This document shows positions 55,265 to 63,761 of a DNA stretch of 64,000 nucleotides, piece after piece; positions within the stretch are counted from its first letter, which is position 1, and each line of letters begins with the position of its first letter. The stretch comes from Gammaproteobacteria bacterium UBA2675 (lineage in GTDB: Bacteria > Pseudomonadota > Gammaproteobacteria > Pseudomonadales > Pseudohongiellaceae). Location: NCBI GenBank assembly GCA_002354805.1, contig DEMH01000004.1:7021-71020 (forward strand). The letters are read 5' to 3'. The notes under the pieces were generated by a model. The model saw only the letters and a program-made list of their open reading frames with translations. It made no database searches and was not told the DNA's origin. A program made the translations under genes and the position numbers.

Positions 55265-56034
55265 GCAGGGTGTGGGCGCTACTGCCAGCTGCAGTGCTGG
55301 CAACTGTGGCCACTGCGCTGGCCTGGCTGTTCCATTGGCTTGTGCTGGAGGATCTGGAAGCGGAGCTAGTGGGACTTGATAAGGCGCTGTCGAATTTGCA
55401 GCAGGAACTGCAGGCGCAGCTGTCGGACAATGCCGGGCGCCGATCACGCCTCACGCTGACAGGCTGGGCAGAGTCGGCCTGGTTTCCCGGAGCCGGGCAC
55501 AGCTCAGAAAAAGAACCCGCTTCGCCGCTTGCGAGCGTCATGCATATGGCGGAGCGCCAGGGGCTTAAACTGCACTCGGTGAAGCCAATGCGCAGAGAAG
55601 AGTCCGAAATACAGACGGGCGAAAGGTCGGGCCTCACTCACACAGAAATCACCAGGCCAGCCGAATCCATGCTGGTTTTAGATCTGTTTGGATCGGTTGC
55701 GCAGACAGTCAGCTTCCTGGCCATGCATTCAGGAGCTGATGCCGTCGGGGCACAGACGGCTGTTTTGCATCATTTGCAGTATGCACGGGACACCAGCGGA
55801 ACTTCGGCTCGTGCCGGACGATGGCAGCTGGTAATGGAGTTTGCGCCGCTTACAAATGATCGCGTGGTGTCTGATACAGCCATCGTGGACAGTCATGATC
55901 CAAGGTCTGCAGGTGCGGTGCGCCGTGGCGGCCAGAGTTGGTATCTGCTGGTTGACGCTGAGGGGCAGTGGCAGTTATCACCGCTGGATAACAAGAATGT
56001 TGATCACAGGGACGATGCCAATGAGGCCAGGTAA
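55261..56034 (+). CDS. pilO: PilO/HofO-like inner membrane assembly protein
   Basis: 257 residues: N-terminal helix (LLPAAVLATVATALAWLFHW), coiled coil (LDKALSNLQQELQAQL), then a periplasmic domain. The C-terminal 50 residues (RRGGQSWYLLVDAEGQWQL) extend past the usual PilO length. No separate PilP lipoprotein gene follows; whether this tail replaces part of PilP is open. Start ATG overlaps the pilN stop. Confidence 0.75.
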   Translation: MSRVWALLPAAVLATVATALAWLFHWLVLEDLEAELVGLDKALSNLQQELQAQLSDNAGRRSRLTLTGWAESAWFPGAGHSSEKEPASPLASVMHMAERQGLKLHSVKPMRREESEIQTGERSGLTHTEITRPAESMLVLDLFGSVAQTVSFLAMHSGADAVGAQTAVLHHLQYARDTSGTSARAGRWQLVMEFAPLTNDRVVSDTAIVDSHDPRSAGAVRRGGQSWYLLVDAEGQWQLSPLDNKNVDHRDDANEAR

Positions 56035-57274
56035 CCGCCTTATAGTGTTCCTGGTGGCTGCTTTTGTCTTCGAGCTCCTGTCGGGCAATAGGGTGTTGTT
56101 CGCTCAGGCGGTAGATTCGGATGGGCGAGGGCAGGATTTCGCGGTTGCTGCTGACGAGCAACTGGCGCTCGAGTTGACAGCAACGCCCTTGCGGATCGTG
56201 CTCGAGATACTGGCACAGAATCAGAATCTCCAGCTCCATGTCAGCGGTGCGCAGTCTGTCCTGAATCAGGAGGTGGATGTGTCTGTCGGAGCCGCAACAT
56301 TCGAAGACCTGCTCGCTCAACTGTTGGCGCCGACGGGATTGAGTTACCGGGTCGATGACGGTGTTCTCTACATTTCGGATTCGGCCGATGTGCAGATTCG
56401 TTATATCCAGATCAACTACGCAGACGCTGACGAACTGCTGGAACTGATAGCTGGCAATGGCATTCTCAGTGACCAGGGGTCGGTGATGCTGGACCGTCGC
56501 ACCAATACGCTGATCGTCAGGGATCAGCCCGCAGGTCTTGCCCAGGTGGATGTGCTGTTGACCGAACTCGATGTGCCGGTCAGTCAAGTCCTGATTGAGG
56601 CACGCATTGTCAGTGCATCGCTGGACACCGGGCGAGAACTGGGTGTGCGCTGGGGTGCTGCCAGTGTCACGTCTGAGACAGGTTCGATCGCCGATGACTC
56701 GCAGTTTGCGCTGCAGCTAGGACATCGCGATGCTGGCTCGGTGACAGCGGCTCTGATACGCGATTCGCGCCTGCTTGAGTGGGAGCTCTCCCTGCTTGAG
56801 CGGCGCGGCAAGGCAGAACTGATTGCCCGCCCCCGGGTCATGACCCAGGACAACTCGCCTGCGACTATCAGCTCCGGTGTGCGGATACCTTATCAGGCCC
56901 AGGCAGGCGGTACTGCTGGCGGCTCGATAACACAGTTTGTTGACGCGGTATTGTCTCTCGACGTCAAACCCCTGATTACGCCCGATGGGCGTATCATCAT
57001 GGATCTAAGTGTGAGGCAGGACTCTGTGGCTTCAGGCAGTCGCGACACACCCGCCATTGATACCAACACCGTACAGACCCGTGTCCTGATTGACAATGCG
57101 GACACCCTGGTGCTCGGCGGTATTTTCCGTGAGGAGCAGACCGAAGCCGTGACCGGTACGCCGGGGCTGCGTTCAGTTCCTGTCATAGGTCCGCTGTTTC
57201 GACGTACCGTAGCGTCAGAGCGACGCACTGAATTGCTGATATTCATCACGCCGACCATCATCCCGGCACCTTAG
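56021..57274 (+). CDS. pilQ: compact PilQ/HofQ-like secretin
   Basis: Outer-membrane secretin channel. 417 residues from the ATG at 56021 (AGGGA eight bases upstream). Signal peptide (LIVFLVAAFVFELLSGNRVLFAQA), one STN-like domain (about 40-110; LRIVLEILAQNQNLQLHVSG), one N1/KH-type domain (about 115-195; IQINYADADELLELIAGNG, RTNTLIVRDQ), and the secretin core (ELIARPRVMTQDNSPATISSG, TRVLIDNADTLVLGGIF, VPVIGPLFRR). Lacks the AMIN domains of typical 700-residue PilQ and has the size of E. coli HofQ, the DNA-uptake secretin. Confidence 0.9.
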   Translation: MRPGNRLIVFLVAAFVFELLSGNRVLFAQAVDSDGRGQDFAVAADEQLALELTATPLRIVLEILAQNQNLQLHVSGAQSVLNQEVDVSVGAATFEDLLAQLLAPTGLSYRVDDGVLYISDSADVQIRYIQINYADADELLELIAGNGILSDQGSVMLDRRTNTLIVRDQPAGLAQVDVLLTELDVPVSQVLIEARIVSASLDTGRELGVRWGAASVTSETGSIADDSQFALQLGHRDAGSVTAALIRDSRLLEWELSLLERRGKAELIARPRVMTQDNSPATISSGVRIPYQAQAGGTAGGSITQFVDAVLSLDVKPLITPDGRIIMDLSVRQDSVASGSRDTPAIDTNTVQTRVLIDNADTLVLGGIFREEQTEAVTGTPGLRSVPVIGPLFRRTVASERRTELLIFITPTIIPAP

Positions 57275-57366
57275 CGCAGGGCCGGGTTTGTACATGCTTT
57301 TGCTTGAGTTTGACAGGCATGCGGGTTAGATTGCGCGCTTGCGTGGCACAGGTCGACGGGTAATCC

Positions 57367-57900
57367 ATGAGCAAGCAGACAAATGTGTTTTTGATAGGGC
57401 CCATGGGGGTCGGCAAGAGCACGATCGGACGAATGCTGGCCGCTGCTCTGCACAAACCTTTTTTGGACTCGGATCGCGAGATCGAAGCTGTCACTGGCGC
57501 TGACATCCCGTGGATATTTGACGTCGAGGGTGAGTCCGGTTTCCGGGTGCGTGAAGAACGCATGATCGACACCTTGAGTGCGCAGGACGGAATTGTCATG
57601 GCGACAGGTGGTGGCGCCATTTTGTCAGCGGTCACACGCCAGCACCTGAAGCAGCGTGGTACGGTTGTTTACCTTAAAGCCAGTATCGCCCAGCAGTTTG
57701 AGCGCACCAGCAAAGATCGCAATCGCCCTCTGCTGCAGACTGCTGATCCACTGGCACGTATCAAGGAGCTCATGGCGATTCGTGAGCCGCTGTATCTGGA
57801 AACGGCTGACCTGATCATCGAAACAAGTCGGCGTGGACCACGCACGGTTGTGAACGAGATCGTCAATCGCCTGAAAACCGATGGAAATGAAACAAGATGA
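57367..57900 (+). CDS. aroK: shikimate kinase
   Basis: Phosphorylates shikimate in the chorismate pathway. 177 residues; Walker A GPMGVGKSTIGR, DSDREIEAVTG, FRVREERMI and the lid arginine in RNRPLL. Overlaps aroB by four bases. Follows the secretin gene by 92 bases, a synteny shared with E. coli and Pseudomonas. Confidence 0.97.
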   Translation: MSKQTNVFLIGPMGVGKSTIGRMLAAALHKPFLDSDREIEAVTGADIPWIFDVEGESGFRVREERMIDTLSAQDGIVMATGGGAILSAVTRQHLKQRGTVVYLKASIAQQFERTSKDRNRPLLQTADPLARIKELMAIREPLYLETADLIIETSRRGPRTVVNEIVNRLKTDGNETR

Positions 57901-58988
57901 ATGAATTAACTGTCGAGCTGGGTGAGCGCAGTTACCCGATTCTGATAGGTCCCGGTCTGCTCGGCCAGCAAGGCCTGCTGGTGCCCTATATTAAAGGCGG
58001 CCGCGCGCTGATTGTCAGCAATGAAATTGTTGCCCCGCTGCATCTGGAGAAGCTGAAGCAGTCACTTGCCGGCATCGATTTTGATGTGCTGGTGCTGCCC
58101 GACGGTGAACATACAAAGAACCTTGATACGCTGAATGAGGTATTTGATCGACTGTTGCGTGATCGTCATGAGCGCAGCACCACCCTGATAGCGCTGGGTG
58201 GAGGTGTCACTGGGGATCTGACCGGGTTTGCAGCGGCCTGTTATCAGCGCGGCGTTAACTTTATTCAGGTGCCGACCACCTTGCTGGCGCAAGTGGACTC
58301 TTCTGTGGGGGGCAAAACGGGTGTCAATCATCCCCTCGGCAAGAACATGATTGGTGCCTTTTATCAGCCACAGGTGGTGCTGGCTGATATTGATGTGTTG
58401 CACACGCTGCCGCCAAGAGAGTTGCAGGCGGGGCTGGCGGAGGTCATCAAATACGGGCTGCTCGGTAATTTCGCATTTTTTGAGTGGCTGGAACAACACA
58501 TCGATGAGCTGTTGAAGCTGGATGGCAAACTGCTGTCCGAGGCCGTTCGTATCTGCTGTGAGGAAAAAGCGCGCATAGTTGCTGAAGATGAGCGCGAAGG
58601 TGGCAAACGGGCTCTGCTCAATCTTGGGCACACATTTGGTCATGCCATCGAATCGGCCATGGGCTACGGAGTCTGGCTGCACGGTGAGGCTGTTGCGACC
58701 GGCATGGTCATGGCCGCAGACCTGTCCCAGCGACTTGGCTGGATAACGCAGGAAGACGCGCAGCGAGCGCGGCGATTGATTGAAAGAGCCGGGTTGCCCG
58801 CCGTGCCGCCACCTGAGATCAGCGCCGAGCGCTTTGTTGAGTTGATGTCGGTTGACAAGAAAGTGCAGTCAGGAAAAATTCGCTTTATTTTGCTGCGCAA
58901 GCTGGGTGAGGCAGTGGTTGATGGCGACGTTCCCGCAGAGTTGCTGCAGCAGACACTGACGGCCGGCGACGCGCTTTGTCGATCGTAA
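57897..58988 (+). CDS. aroB: 3-dehydroquinate synthase
   Basis: NAD- and zinc-dependent cyclisation of DAHP. 363 residues; GGGVTGDLTGFAAACYQRGVNFIQVPTTLLAQVDSSVGGKTGVNHP, and metal ligands in GLAEVIKYG (Glu), NLGHTFGHAIE and LHGEAV (His). In enterics and Pseudomonas a DamX protein follows; here hemE does. Confidence 0.97.
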   Translation: MNELTVELGERSYPILIGPGLLGQQGLLVPYIKGGRALIVSNEIVAPLHLEKLKQSLAGIDFDVLVLPDGEHTKNLDTLNEVFDRLLRDRHERSTTLIALGGGVTGDLTGFAAACYQRGVNFIQVPTTLLAQVDSSVGGKTGVNHPLGKNMIGAFYQPQVVLADIDVLHTLPPRELQAGLAEVIKYGLLGNFAFFEWLEQHIDELLKLDGKLLSEAVRICCEEKARIVAEDEREGGKRALLNLGHTFGHAIESAMGYGVWLHGEAVATGMVMAADLSQRLGWITQEDAQRARRLIERAGLPAVPPPEISAERFVELMSVDKKVQSGKIRFILLRKLGEAVVDGDVPAELLQQTLTAGDALCRS

Positions 58989-59044
58989 CCGTGTAGAATA
59001 CTGACCCCCTTAATTGCATTACGGACTAGACGCAGGAGTTGCTG

Positions 59045-60109
59045 GTGACACCGTTGAAGAATGACAGATTTTTGCGAGCCCTGATGGGGCAGGACGTAGA
59101 CGTCACCCCAGTATGGATGATGCGCCAGGCGGGCCGCTATCTGCCGGAATACCGCGCAACTCGCGAGCAGGCGGGTAACTTTATGAGCCTATGTCAGTCG
59201 CCTGAGCTGGCATGTGAAGTCACACTTCAGCCGCTGCGCCGCTATGCCTTTGATGCTGCCATTCTGTTTTCTGACATTCTGACCATTCCTGATGCGATGG
59301 GTCTGGGGCTGTATTTCGAAACCGGTGAAGGTCCACGCTTCCGCAAAACCGTGCGCAGCGAGCAGGACGTTGCCGCCTTGCCAGTGCCGGATGTGGCCCG
59401 AGATCTGGCCTACGTGACCGATGCGGTCTCTCTGATTCGCCGTGAACTGAACGGTTCAGTGCCGCTGATCGGCTTTTCCGGCAGTCCCTGGACGCTGGCC
59501 ACATACATGATCGAGGGCAGTGGCAGCAAAGATTTTCGTCATGCAAAGGCGATGATGTACAACCAGCCAGAGGTCCTGCATGCCCTGCTGGACAAGCTGG
59601 CACAGACGGTAACGGACTACCTGAATGCACAGATCGCGGCAGGTGCCCAGGCCGTACAGATATTCGATACCTGGGGAGGAATTCTCAGCACGCCTGCGTA
59701 CCAGGAGTTCTCGCTCTCCTACATGAAAAAGATCGTCGCCGGGCTGACGCGCGAGGCCGACGGTCGGCCGGTACCCGTTATCCTGTTCACCAAAAATGGT
59801 GGTCTGTGGCTGGAGGAAATTGCCGGCTCAGGTTGCCACTGTGTGGGTCTGGACTGGACCATGGAGATCGGTCGGGCTCGTGCCCTGATTGGCGATCGCG
59901 TCAGTCTTCAGGGCAACATGGACCCGGCAGTGCTGTATTCATCGCCGGCAAGTATTCGCACAGAAGTGTCACGCATTCTGTCGTCCTTTGGCTCCGGCAA
60001 TGGTCATGTCTTCAACCTGGGTCACGGCATTACGCCTCACGTCGACCCGGACAATGTGTCTGCATTTGTTGACGCAGTCCATGAGTTGTCTGTCGCCTAC
60101 CATCGCTGA
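59045..60109 (+). CDS. hemE: uroporphyrinogen decarboxylase
   Basis: Converts uroporphyrinogen III to coproporphyrinogen III in heme synthesis. 354 residues, identical to the E. coli length, when the GTG at 59045 is used; AGGAG lies six bases before it, while the TTG at 59039 abuts that site. PVWMMRQAGRYLPEYR, the substrate-binding aspartate in FSDILTIPDAMG and LGHGITPHVDP are diagnostic. The last 29 bases overlap the second folK. Confidence 0.96.
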   Translation: MTPLKNDRFLRALMGQDVDVTPVWMMRQAGRYLPEYRATREQAGNFMSLCQSPELACEVTLQPLRRYAFDAAILFSDILTIPDAMGLGLYFETGEGPRFRKTVRSEQDVAALPVPDVARDLAYVTDAVSLIRRELNGSVPLIGFSGSPWTLATYMIEGSGSKDFRHAKAMMYNQPEVLHALLDKLAQTVTDYLNAQIAAGAQAVQIFDTWGGILSTPAYQEFSLSYMKKIVAGLTREADGRPVPVILFTKNGGLWLEEIAGSGCHCVGLDWTMEIGRARALIGDRVSLQGNMDPAVLYSSPASIRTEVSRILSSFGSGNGHVFNLGHGITPHVDPDNVSAFVDAVHELSVAYHR

Positions 60110-60632
60110 TTGGCTTCGCCAGTCTGGTCAGTCGACAGATCAGGCGGCGGGGCTGGCCCTGATCGGGCTGGGTGCCAACCTGCCTTCTCTGGCCGGTGGC
60201 CCGGCAGACACCCTGGTTGCGGCAAAGCGGCATCTTGATGGCCTGTCTGCCATACCTGTTCTTCTATCGCCAGTCATGACAAGCCGGCCGGTCGACTGTC
60301 CGCCGGGCAGCCCTGACTTTTGCAACGCAGTTGCTGTTGTGCTGCCCAAAGGCGATTGCACTCCGATGCAGCTGCTGTCAGACCTGCACAGTATCGAACA
60401 GGTCTTTGGCCGCCAGCGCTCCGGCCTGCGTAATGAGGCAAGGCCTCTCGATCTCGATCTGCTGGCCTTTGCTGATGCCGTCGTCGACGACGATAAACTA
60501 CAGCTTCCGCATCCCCGGGCGACTCAGCGCGAGTTTGTGCTCAGGCCTCTCTCCCATATCTGGCCAGACTATCGATTTCCGGGTACCGACCAGACCGTAA
60601 AATCCCTGCTGACAGCGCTGTCAGGCTCTTGA
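60081..60632 (+). CDS. second FolK-type hydroxymethyldihydropterin pyrophosphokinase
   Basis: 183 residues. FolK signatures: ALIGLGANL near residue 35, SRPVDCPPGSPDFCNAVAVV, LHSIEQVFGRQRSGLRNEARPLDLDLLAF and LPHPRATQREFVLRPL. The catalytic aspartate pair DLDLL and the arginines are intact, so it should be active. The first 28 residues lie in the hemE overlap and may not all be translated. It is clearly different from the FolK at 12238-12759. Function as a real second enzyme is inferred. Confidence 0.88.
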   Translation: MSCLSPTIADWLRQSGQSTDQAAGLALIGLGANLPSLAGGPADTLVAAKRHLDGLSAIPVLLSPVMTSRPVDCPPGSPDFCNAVAVVLPKGDCTPMQLLSDLHSIEQVFGRQRSGLRNEARPLDLDLLAFADAVVDDDKLQLPHPRATQREFVLRPLSHIWPDYRFPGTDQTVKSLLTALSGS

Positions 60633-60697
60633 TACTGGATTGCAACTCTGTATACTGAAAGGCCGATTGATAAAAGCACAATCCATTCGGCCTGGAC

Positions 60698-61561
60698 ATG
60701 GAACCACAGAAATTGACTTCGCGAGCATTGCGACATACTGCCCGGACAGGGATCGTGACAGCGATGATGCTGGTTGCGCCGCATGTGTTTGCGCAAGCTC
60801 AGCCGCTTGATCTGGTCGAGCCCGGTACGCTGCCGATCGCAGATGGGTTATCTGCTGAGAGTCGGGAGCAAGCCAGCACTCAATTCGAACTACAGGTAGA
60901 CTCGTCGCTTCTGGGTCAGGTCAGAGAGGAGCTGTTGATCTCCCCGGCCTTGCGCCTGGATGCCTTTCCAGCGCTCAGCGCCAGCGATAATACCCTGCAG
61001 GCAGTCGATGTCAGCCATGAGCGTGCCTTGCTGATCGGTAATGGTCAGGTTCCGGGACTTGATGTCAGCGCTTCCTACGTATGGGAGTCACCACGCTTCG
61101 GGCAGTTTGTTGTCAGCACCAATACCAGCTATGTGTACAACACCCGCATTACGGACGCCGTCAGTGATACCGTGGCAGCGCGCGCGGCTCCTGAAAACGC
61201 GGCTTTTTTTGGCCAGACGCCAGAGCTGCTGAGCAGCGTCACACTGACCTGGCAGTTCGGTAATCACTCGGCGACAGCTGTGACCAGCTACAATGACCGG
61301 CTGGACCACTTTGGCCGGCTGAATGTCGGGCAATTGAATCTGGACCAGCTCAACGAGCTGGTCGGTCAAATGACTACGCTTGATCTGCGCTATGGCTACA
61401 ACCTGTCAACAGGTCGGCAGAGTAATGCCTCTTTCTCACTTGGTGTGCGCAATATGTTTGATCGCCGCCCGGTAAACTCGCTCAGGCCTGGATCTGTAAC
61501 TGGCGGCAACCCTGAGGGTTCGGAACACGTAGCCTACGGTACAATCAAGTATCAGTTCTGA
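60698..61561 (+). CDS. small outer-membrane barrel resembling the end of a TonB-dependent receptor
   Basis: 287 residues with a signal peptide (TGIVTAMMLVAPHVFAQAQP). From about residue 120 the sequence looks like beta strands of a TonB-dependent receptor barrel (LDVSASYVWESPRFGQFVVSTNTSYVY, SSVTLTWQFGNHSATAVTSYNDRLD), and the C-terminus, SLGVRNMFDRRPV to the final phenylalanine after YGTIKY, is the classic receptor ending. No plug domain and no room for 22 strands: about 8-10 could form. Either a decayed receptor that kept its own signal, or a dedicated mini-barrel. It is convergent with bioA with no base between the stops. Confidence 0.72.
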   Translation: MEPQKLTSRALRHTARTGIVTAMMLVAPHVFAQAQPLDLVEPGTLPIADGLSAESREQASTQFELQVDSSLLGQVREELLISPALRLDAFPALSASDNTLQAVDVSHERALLIGNGQVPGLDVSASYVWESPRFGQFVVSTNTSYVYNTRITDAVSDTVAARAAPENAAFFGQTPELLSSVTLTWQFGNHSATAVTSYNDRLDHFGRLNVGQLNLDQLNELVGQMTTLDLRYGYNLSTGRQSNASFSLGVRNMFDRRPVNSLRPGSVTGGNPEGSEHVAYGTIKYQF

Positions 61562-62875
61562 TTAGCGCCCTGATTTCCTCCCGCTGTCCACTTCCAGTAC
61601 CACTGTCCGAATCGCCTCGCACAATAAGTCCAGCTCTGAATCAGTGATGATATAAGGCGGCATGATATAAATCAGCCGGCCGAACGGGCGTACCCACACG
61701 CCCAGGTCCACGAATCGCTGCTGGATCCAGCGCATATCAACAGCCTCCTGCATTTCCACCACGCCGATCGCGCCGAGGACTCTTACATCGCTGACGGCAT
61801 CATGGTGTCGGCACGACTCTAGCGATGACCGCATTCTCGTCTCGATCGCAGCGACCTGGTCTTGCCAGGGATTTGCCAGTAACAGCTTGATCGATGCGCA
61901 GGCCACGGCGCATGCCAGTGGATTGCCCATAAAGGTTGGTCCATGCATGAACGGCAGCCCCGCCTGCCCGATAGTGTCGGCCAGCTTCTCCGTTGTCAGC
62001 GTTGCGGCCAGCGTCATGTATCCGCCAGTCAGCGCCTTGCCGACACAAAGTATGTCTGGCGTAATGCCGGCATGCTCGCAGGCGAACAGCTTCCCGCTGC
62101 GGCCAAAGCCTGTGGCGATTTCGTCGGCGATCAACAGTACATCGTATTGATCACACAGGAGGCGGGCCTGCCTGAGGTATTCTGGCGAATAGAAAAACAT
62201 GCCGCCGGCGCCTTGTACCACCGGTTCAAGAATGACGGCGGCCACTTCTTCGTGATGTTGTTCCAGCAATGACTGCAGGCTTGTGATATCAGTCTGATCC
62301 CACTCGGCTTCAAAGCGACAGCGCGGTGCGTCGGCAAACAGCTGTTGCTTGAGCGTGCTGGAAAACAGGGTATGCATGCCGGTGACCGGGTCGCAGGCTG
62401 ACATGGCGGCAAAGGTATCGCCATGGTAAGCGCGGCGCAGACTGATTAATCGATGCCGCTGCGGCCGGGCTTTGGCATGCCAGTATTGCAATGCCATCTT
62501 GATGGCGACTTCCACTGCGATCGACCCGGAGTCAGCCAGAAACACCTTGCTCATGCCGGCCGGGCAGATATCCAGCAGCTGTTGTCCAAGCCTGATGGCT
62601 GGTTCATGAGTCAATCCACCAAACATGACGTGCGACATTGACTGAAGCTGCTCAACGGCTGCCTGGTTAAGTGTCGGGTGATTATAGCCATGAATGGCAG
62701 CCCACCAGGAGCTCATGCCGTCAATCAGCGTCTGGCCATTGGCCAGATGCAGCTTACAACCACTGGCCGCGCTTACCAGTTGCGCAGGCAGCGGGTCGGT
62801 CATTGAAGTGTAGGGGTGTAAAATGTGTTTGCGATCAAAATCCAGCAGTTGCTGCGATTCGGCGTTATAGTTCAT
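61562..62875 (-). CDS. bioA: adenosylmethionine-8-amino-7-oxononanoate aminotransferase
   Basis: PLP enzyme making 7,8-diaminopelargonate, the third biotin step; amino donor is SAM. 437 residues; HPYTSMTDPLP, SSWWAAIHGYNHP, RRAYHGDTFAAMSACDPV, LIADEIATGFGRSG and the PLP lysine in CVGKALTGGYM. Overlaps the comF-like gene upstream by 11 bases, so both are read from the promoter facing bioB. Confidence 0.96.
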   Translation of the reverse strand: MNYNAESQQLLDFDRKHILHPYTSMTDPLPAQLVSAASGCKLHLANGQTLIDGMSSWWAAIHGYNHPTLNQAAVEQLQSMSHVMFGGLTHEPAIRLGQQLLDICPAGMSKVFLADSGSIAVEVAIKMALQYWHAKARPQRHRLISLRRAYHGDTFAAMSACDPVTGMHTLFSSTLKQQLFADAPRCRFEAEWDQTDITSLQSLLEQHHEEVAAVILEPVVQGAGGMFFYSPEYLRQARLLCDQYDVLLIADEIATGFGRSGKLFACEHAGITPDILCVGKALTGGYMTLAATLTTEKLADTIGQAGLPFMHGPTFMGNPLACAVACASIKLLLANPWQDQVAAIETRMRSSLESCRHHDAVSDVRVLGAIGVVEMQEAVDMRWIQQRFVDLGVWVRPFGRLIYIMPPYIITDSELDLLCEAIRTVVLEVDSGRKSGR

Positions 62876-63653
62876 AAGTGTGAGTATCAGACAGGGTCAG
62901 GTTTCGTTGGGCCAGCGCCCAGACATCAATTCGTCGGGCGCCGGCATCACGAAGGACGCGGGCCATGTCCCGTGTGGTTGTTGTGGTGGTCACAACGTCG
63001 TCGATGATGGCGACGTGCTTGCCATATGTCAACCTGGACAATTCATTTTCAGTAAACAACTTGCCCAGATTGGCGAGTCTGGCTTGAGAGTCCAGTCCGC
63101 GCTGGGTATGTTTTCCCGGCATTCGTCGGCAGGCCTGACGCAGAACCCGTATCCCCAGTCGTTGCCCTGCACAATCAGCCAGAATTGATGCCTGGTTGAA
63201 GCCACGCATACGCAGGCGGCCTGCATGCAAGGGTACTGGCAGCAGCAGCCCGGGCATGCTCGCGGTATCAACTTGATAGTGCGCCGACATGCCGTCAGCC
63301 AGCAGTCTGCCCAACACACGCCCAGCCTGGAAAGTACCATTATCCTTAAGTCGCGAGATCTGGCGCGATATGGGTTGCTGGTAGGCGAACACCGCAAAAC
63401 ACCGGTCAAATGGAGGAGGCGCGCAACGACAGCGATGGCAGAGGGGTTCCTGCTCGCCATCGGTTTCTGATATGACGCCGCACCGACGACATCCCGGCGC
63501 TTGCCAGGGAAGTGAGGCGAGACAGCGATTGCAGATTCCACGGTCAACCCTCTCGAGTCCCAGGCAAAACAGACAGGGTTCTCCCAGAAGGGTGCTTGCT
63601 GCGCGCTGCAGGCGCCTGCTGATACTCCTGAAGTGGAATTTATTGTAAATCAA
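62865..63653 (-). CDS. comF: ComF/GntX-family phosphoribosyltransferase-like protein
   Basis: About 262 residues: N-terminal zinc-finger cysteines (CLFCLGL, CNRC, CRRCG, CHRC) and a C-terminal phosphoribosyltransferase domain. ComF proteins act in DNA uptake; GntX in use of DNA as a nutrient. Odd point: the PRPP loop reads DDVVTTTTTT where relatives have DDVVTTG(A/S)T, so the glycine is replaced by threonine. Start uncertain: the longest frame begins with TTG at 63653 inside the BirA box, without a ribosome site; AGGAG at 63629-63625 implies a later start. Neighbour of bioB as in Pseudomonas. Confidence 0.85.
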   Translation of the reverse strand: MIYNKFHFRSISRRLQRAASTLLGEPCLFCLGLERVDRGICNRCLASLPWQAPGCRRCGVISETDGEQEPLCHRCRCAPPPFDRCFAVFAYQQPISRQISRLKDNGTFQAGRVLGRLLADGMSAHYQVDTASMPGLLLPVPLHAGRLRMRGFNQASILADCAGQRLGIRVLRQACRRMPGKHTQRGLDSQARLANLGKLFTENELSRLTYGKHVAIIDDVVTTTTTTRDMARVLRDAGARRIDVWALAQRNLTLSDTHTYEL

Positions 63654-63675
63654 AATAAATGCATCTGGTTGACAA
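63643..63675. promoter_or_regulatory. BirA box (biotin operator) between comF-bioA and bioB
   Basis: TTGTAAATC (63643-63651), 15 bases, GGTTGACAA (63667-63675): an inverted pair matching the proteobacterial BirA operator pattern TTGTAAACC-N14/15-GGTTTACAA with three substitutions. It lies in the divergent bio intergenic region and its right half contains the bioB -35 element, so biotinyl-AMP-BirA should repress both directions. Confidence 0.8.
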
Positions 63676-63696
63676 TATCCCGTTCGGGCTTAGAAT
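63669..63696 (+). promoter_or_regulatory. predicted bioB promoter
   Basis: Perfect TTGACA at 63669-63674, 16 bases, TAGAAT at 63691-63696. Overlaps the BirA box. The bioB ATG follows about 60 bases later. Confidence 0.7.
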
Positions 63697-63761
63697 TGGA
63701 CGCTTTCCAATCAAGTATAGCCAGCGACCTGCCGTGTCGCTGTGGCACAAGGATTTCACCC

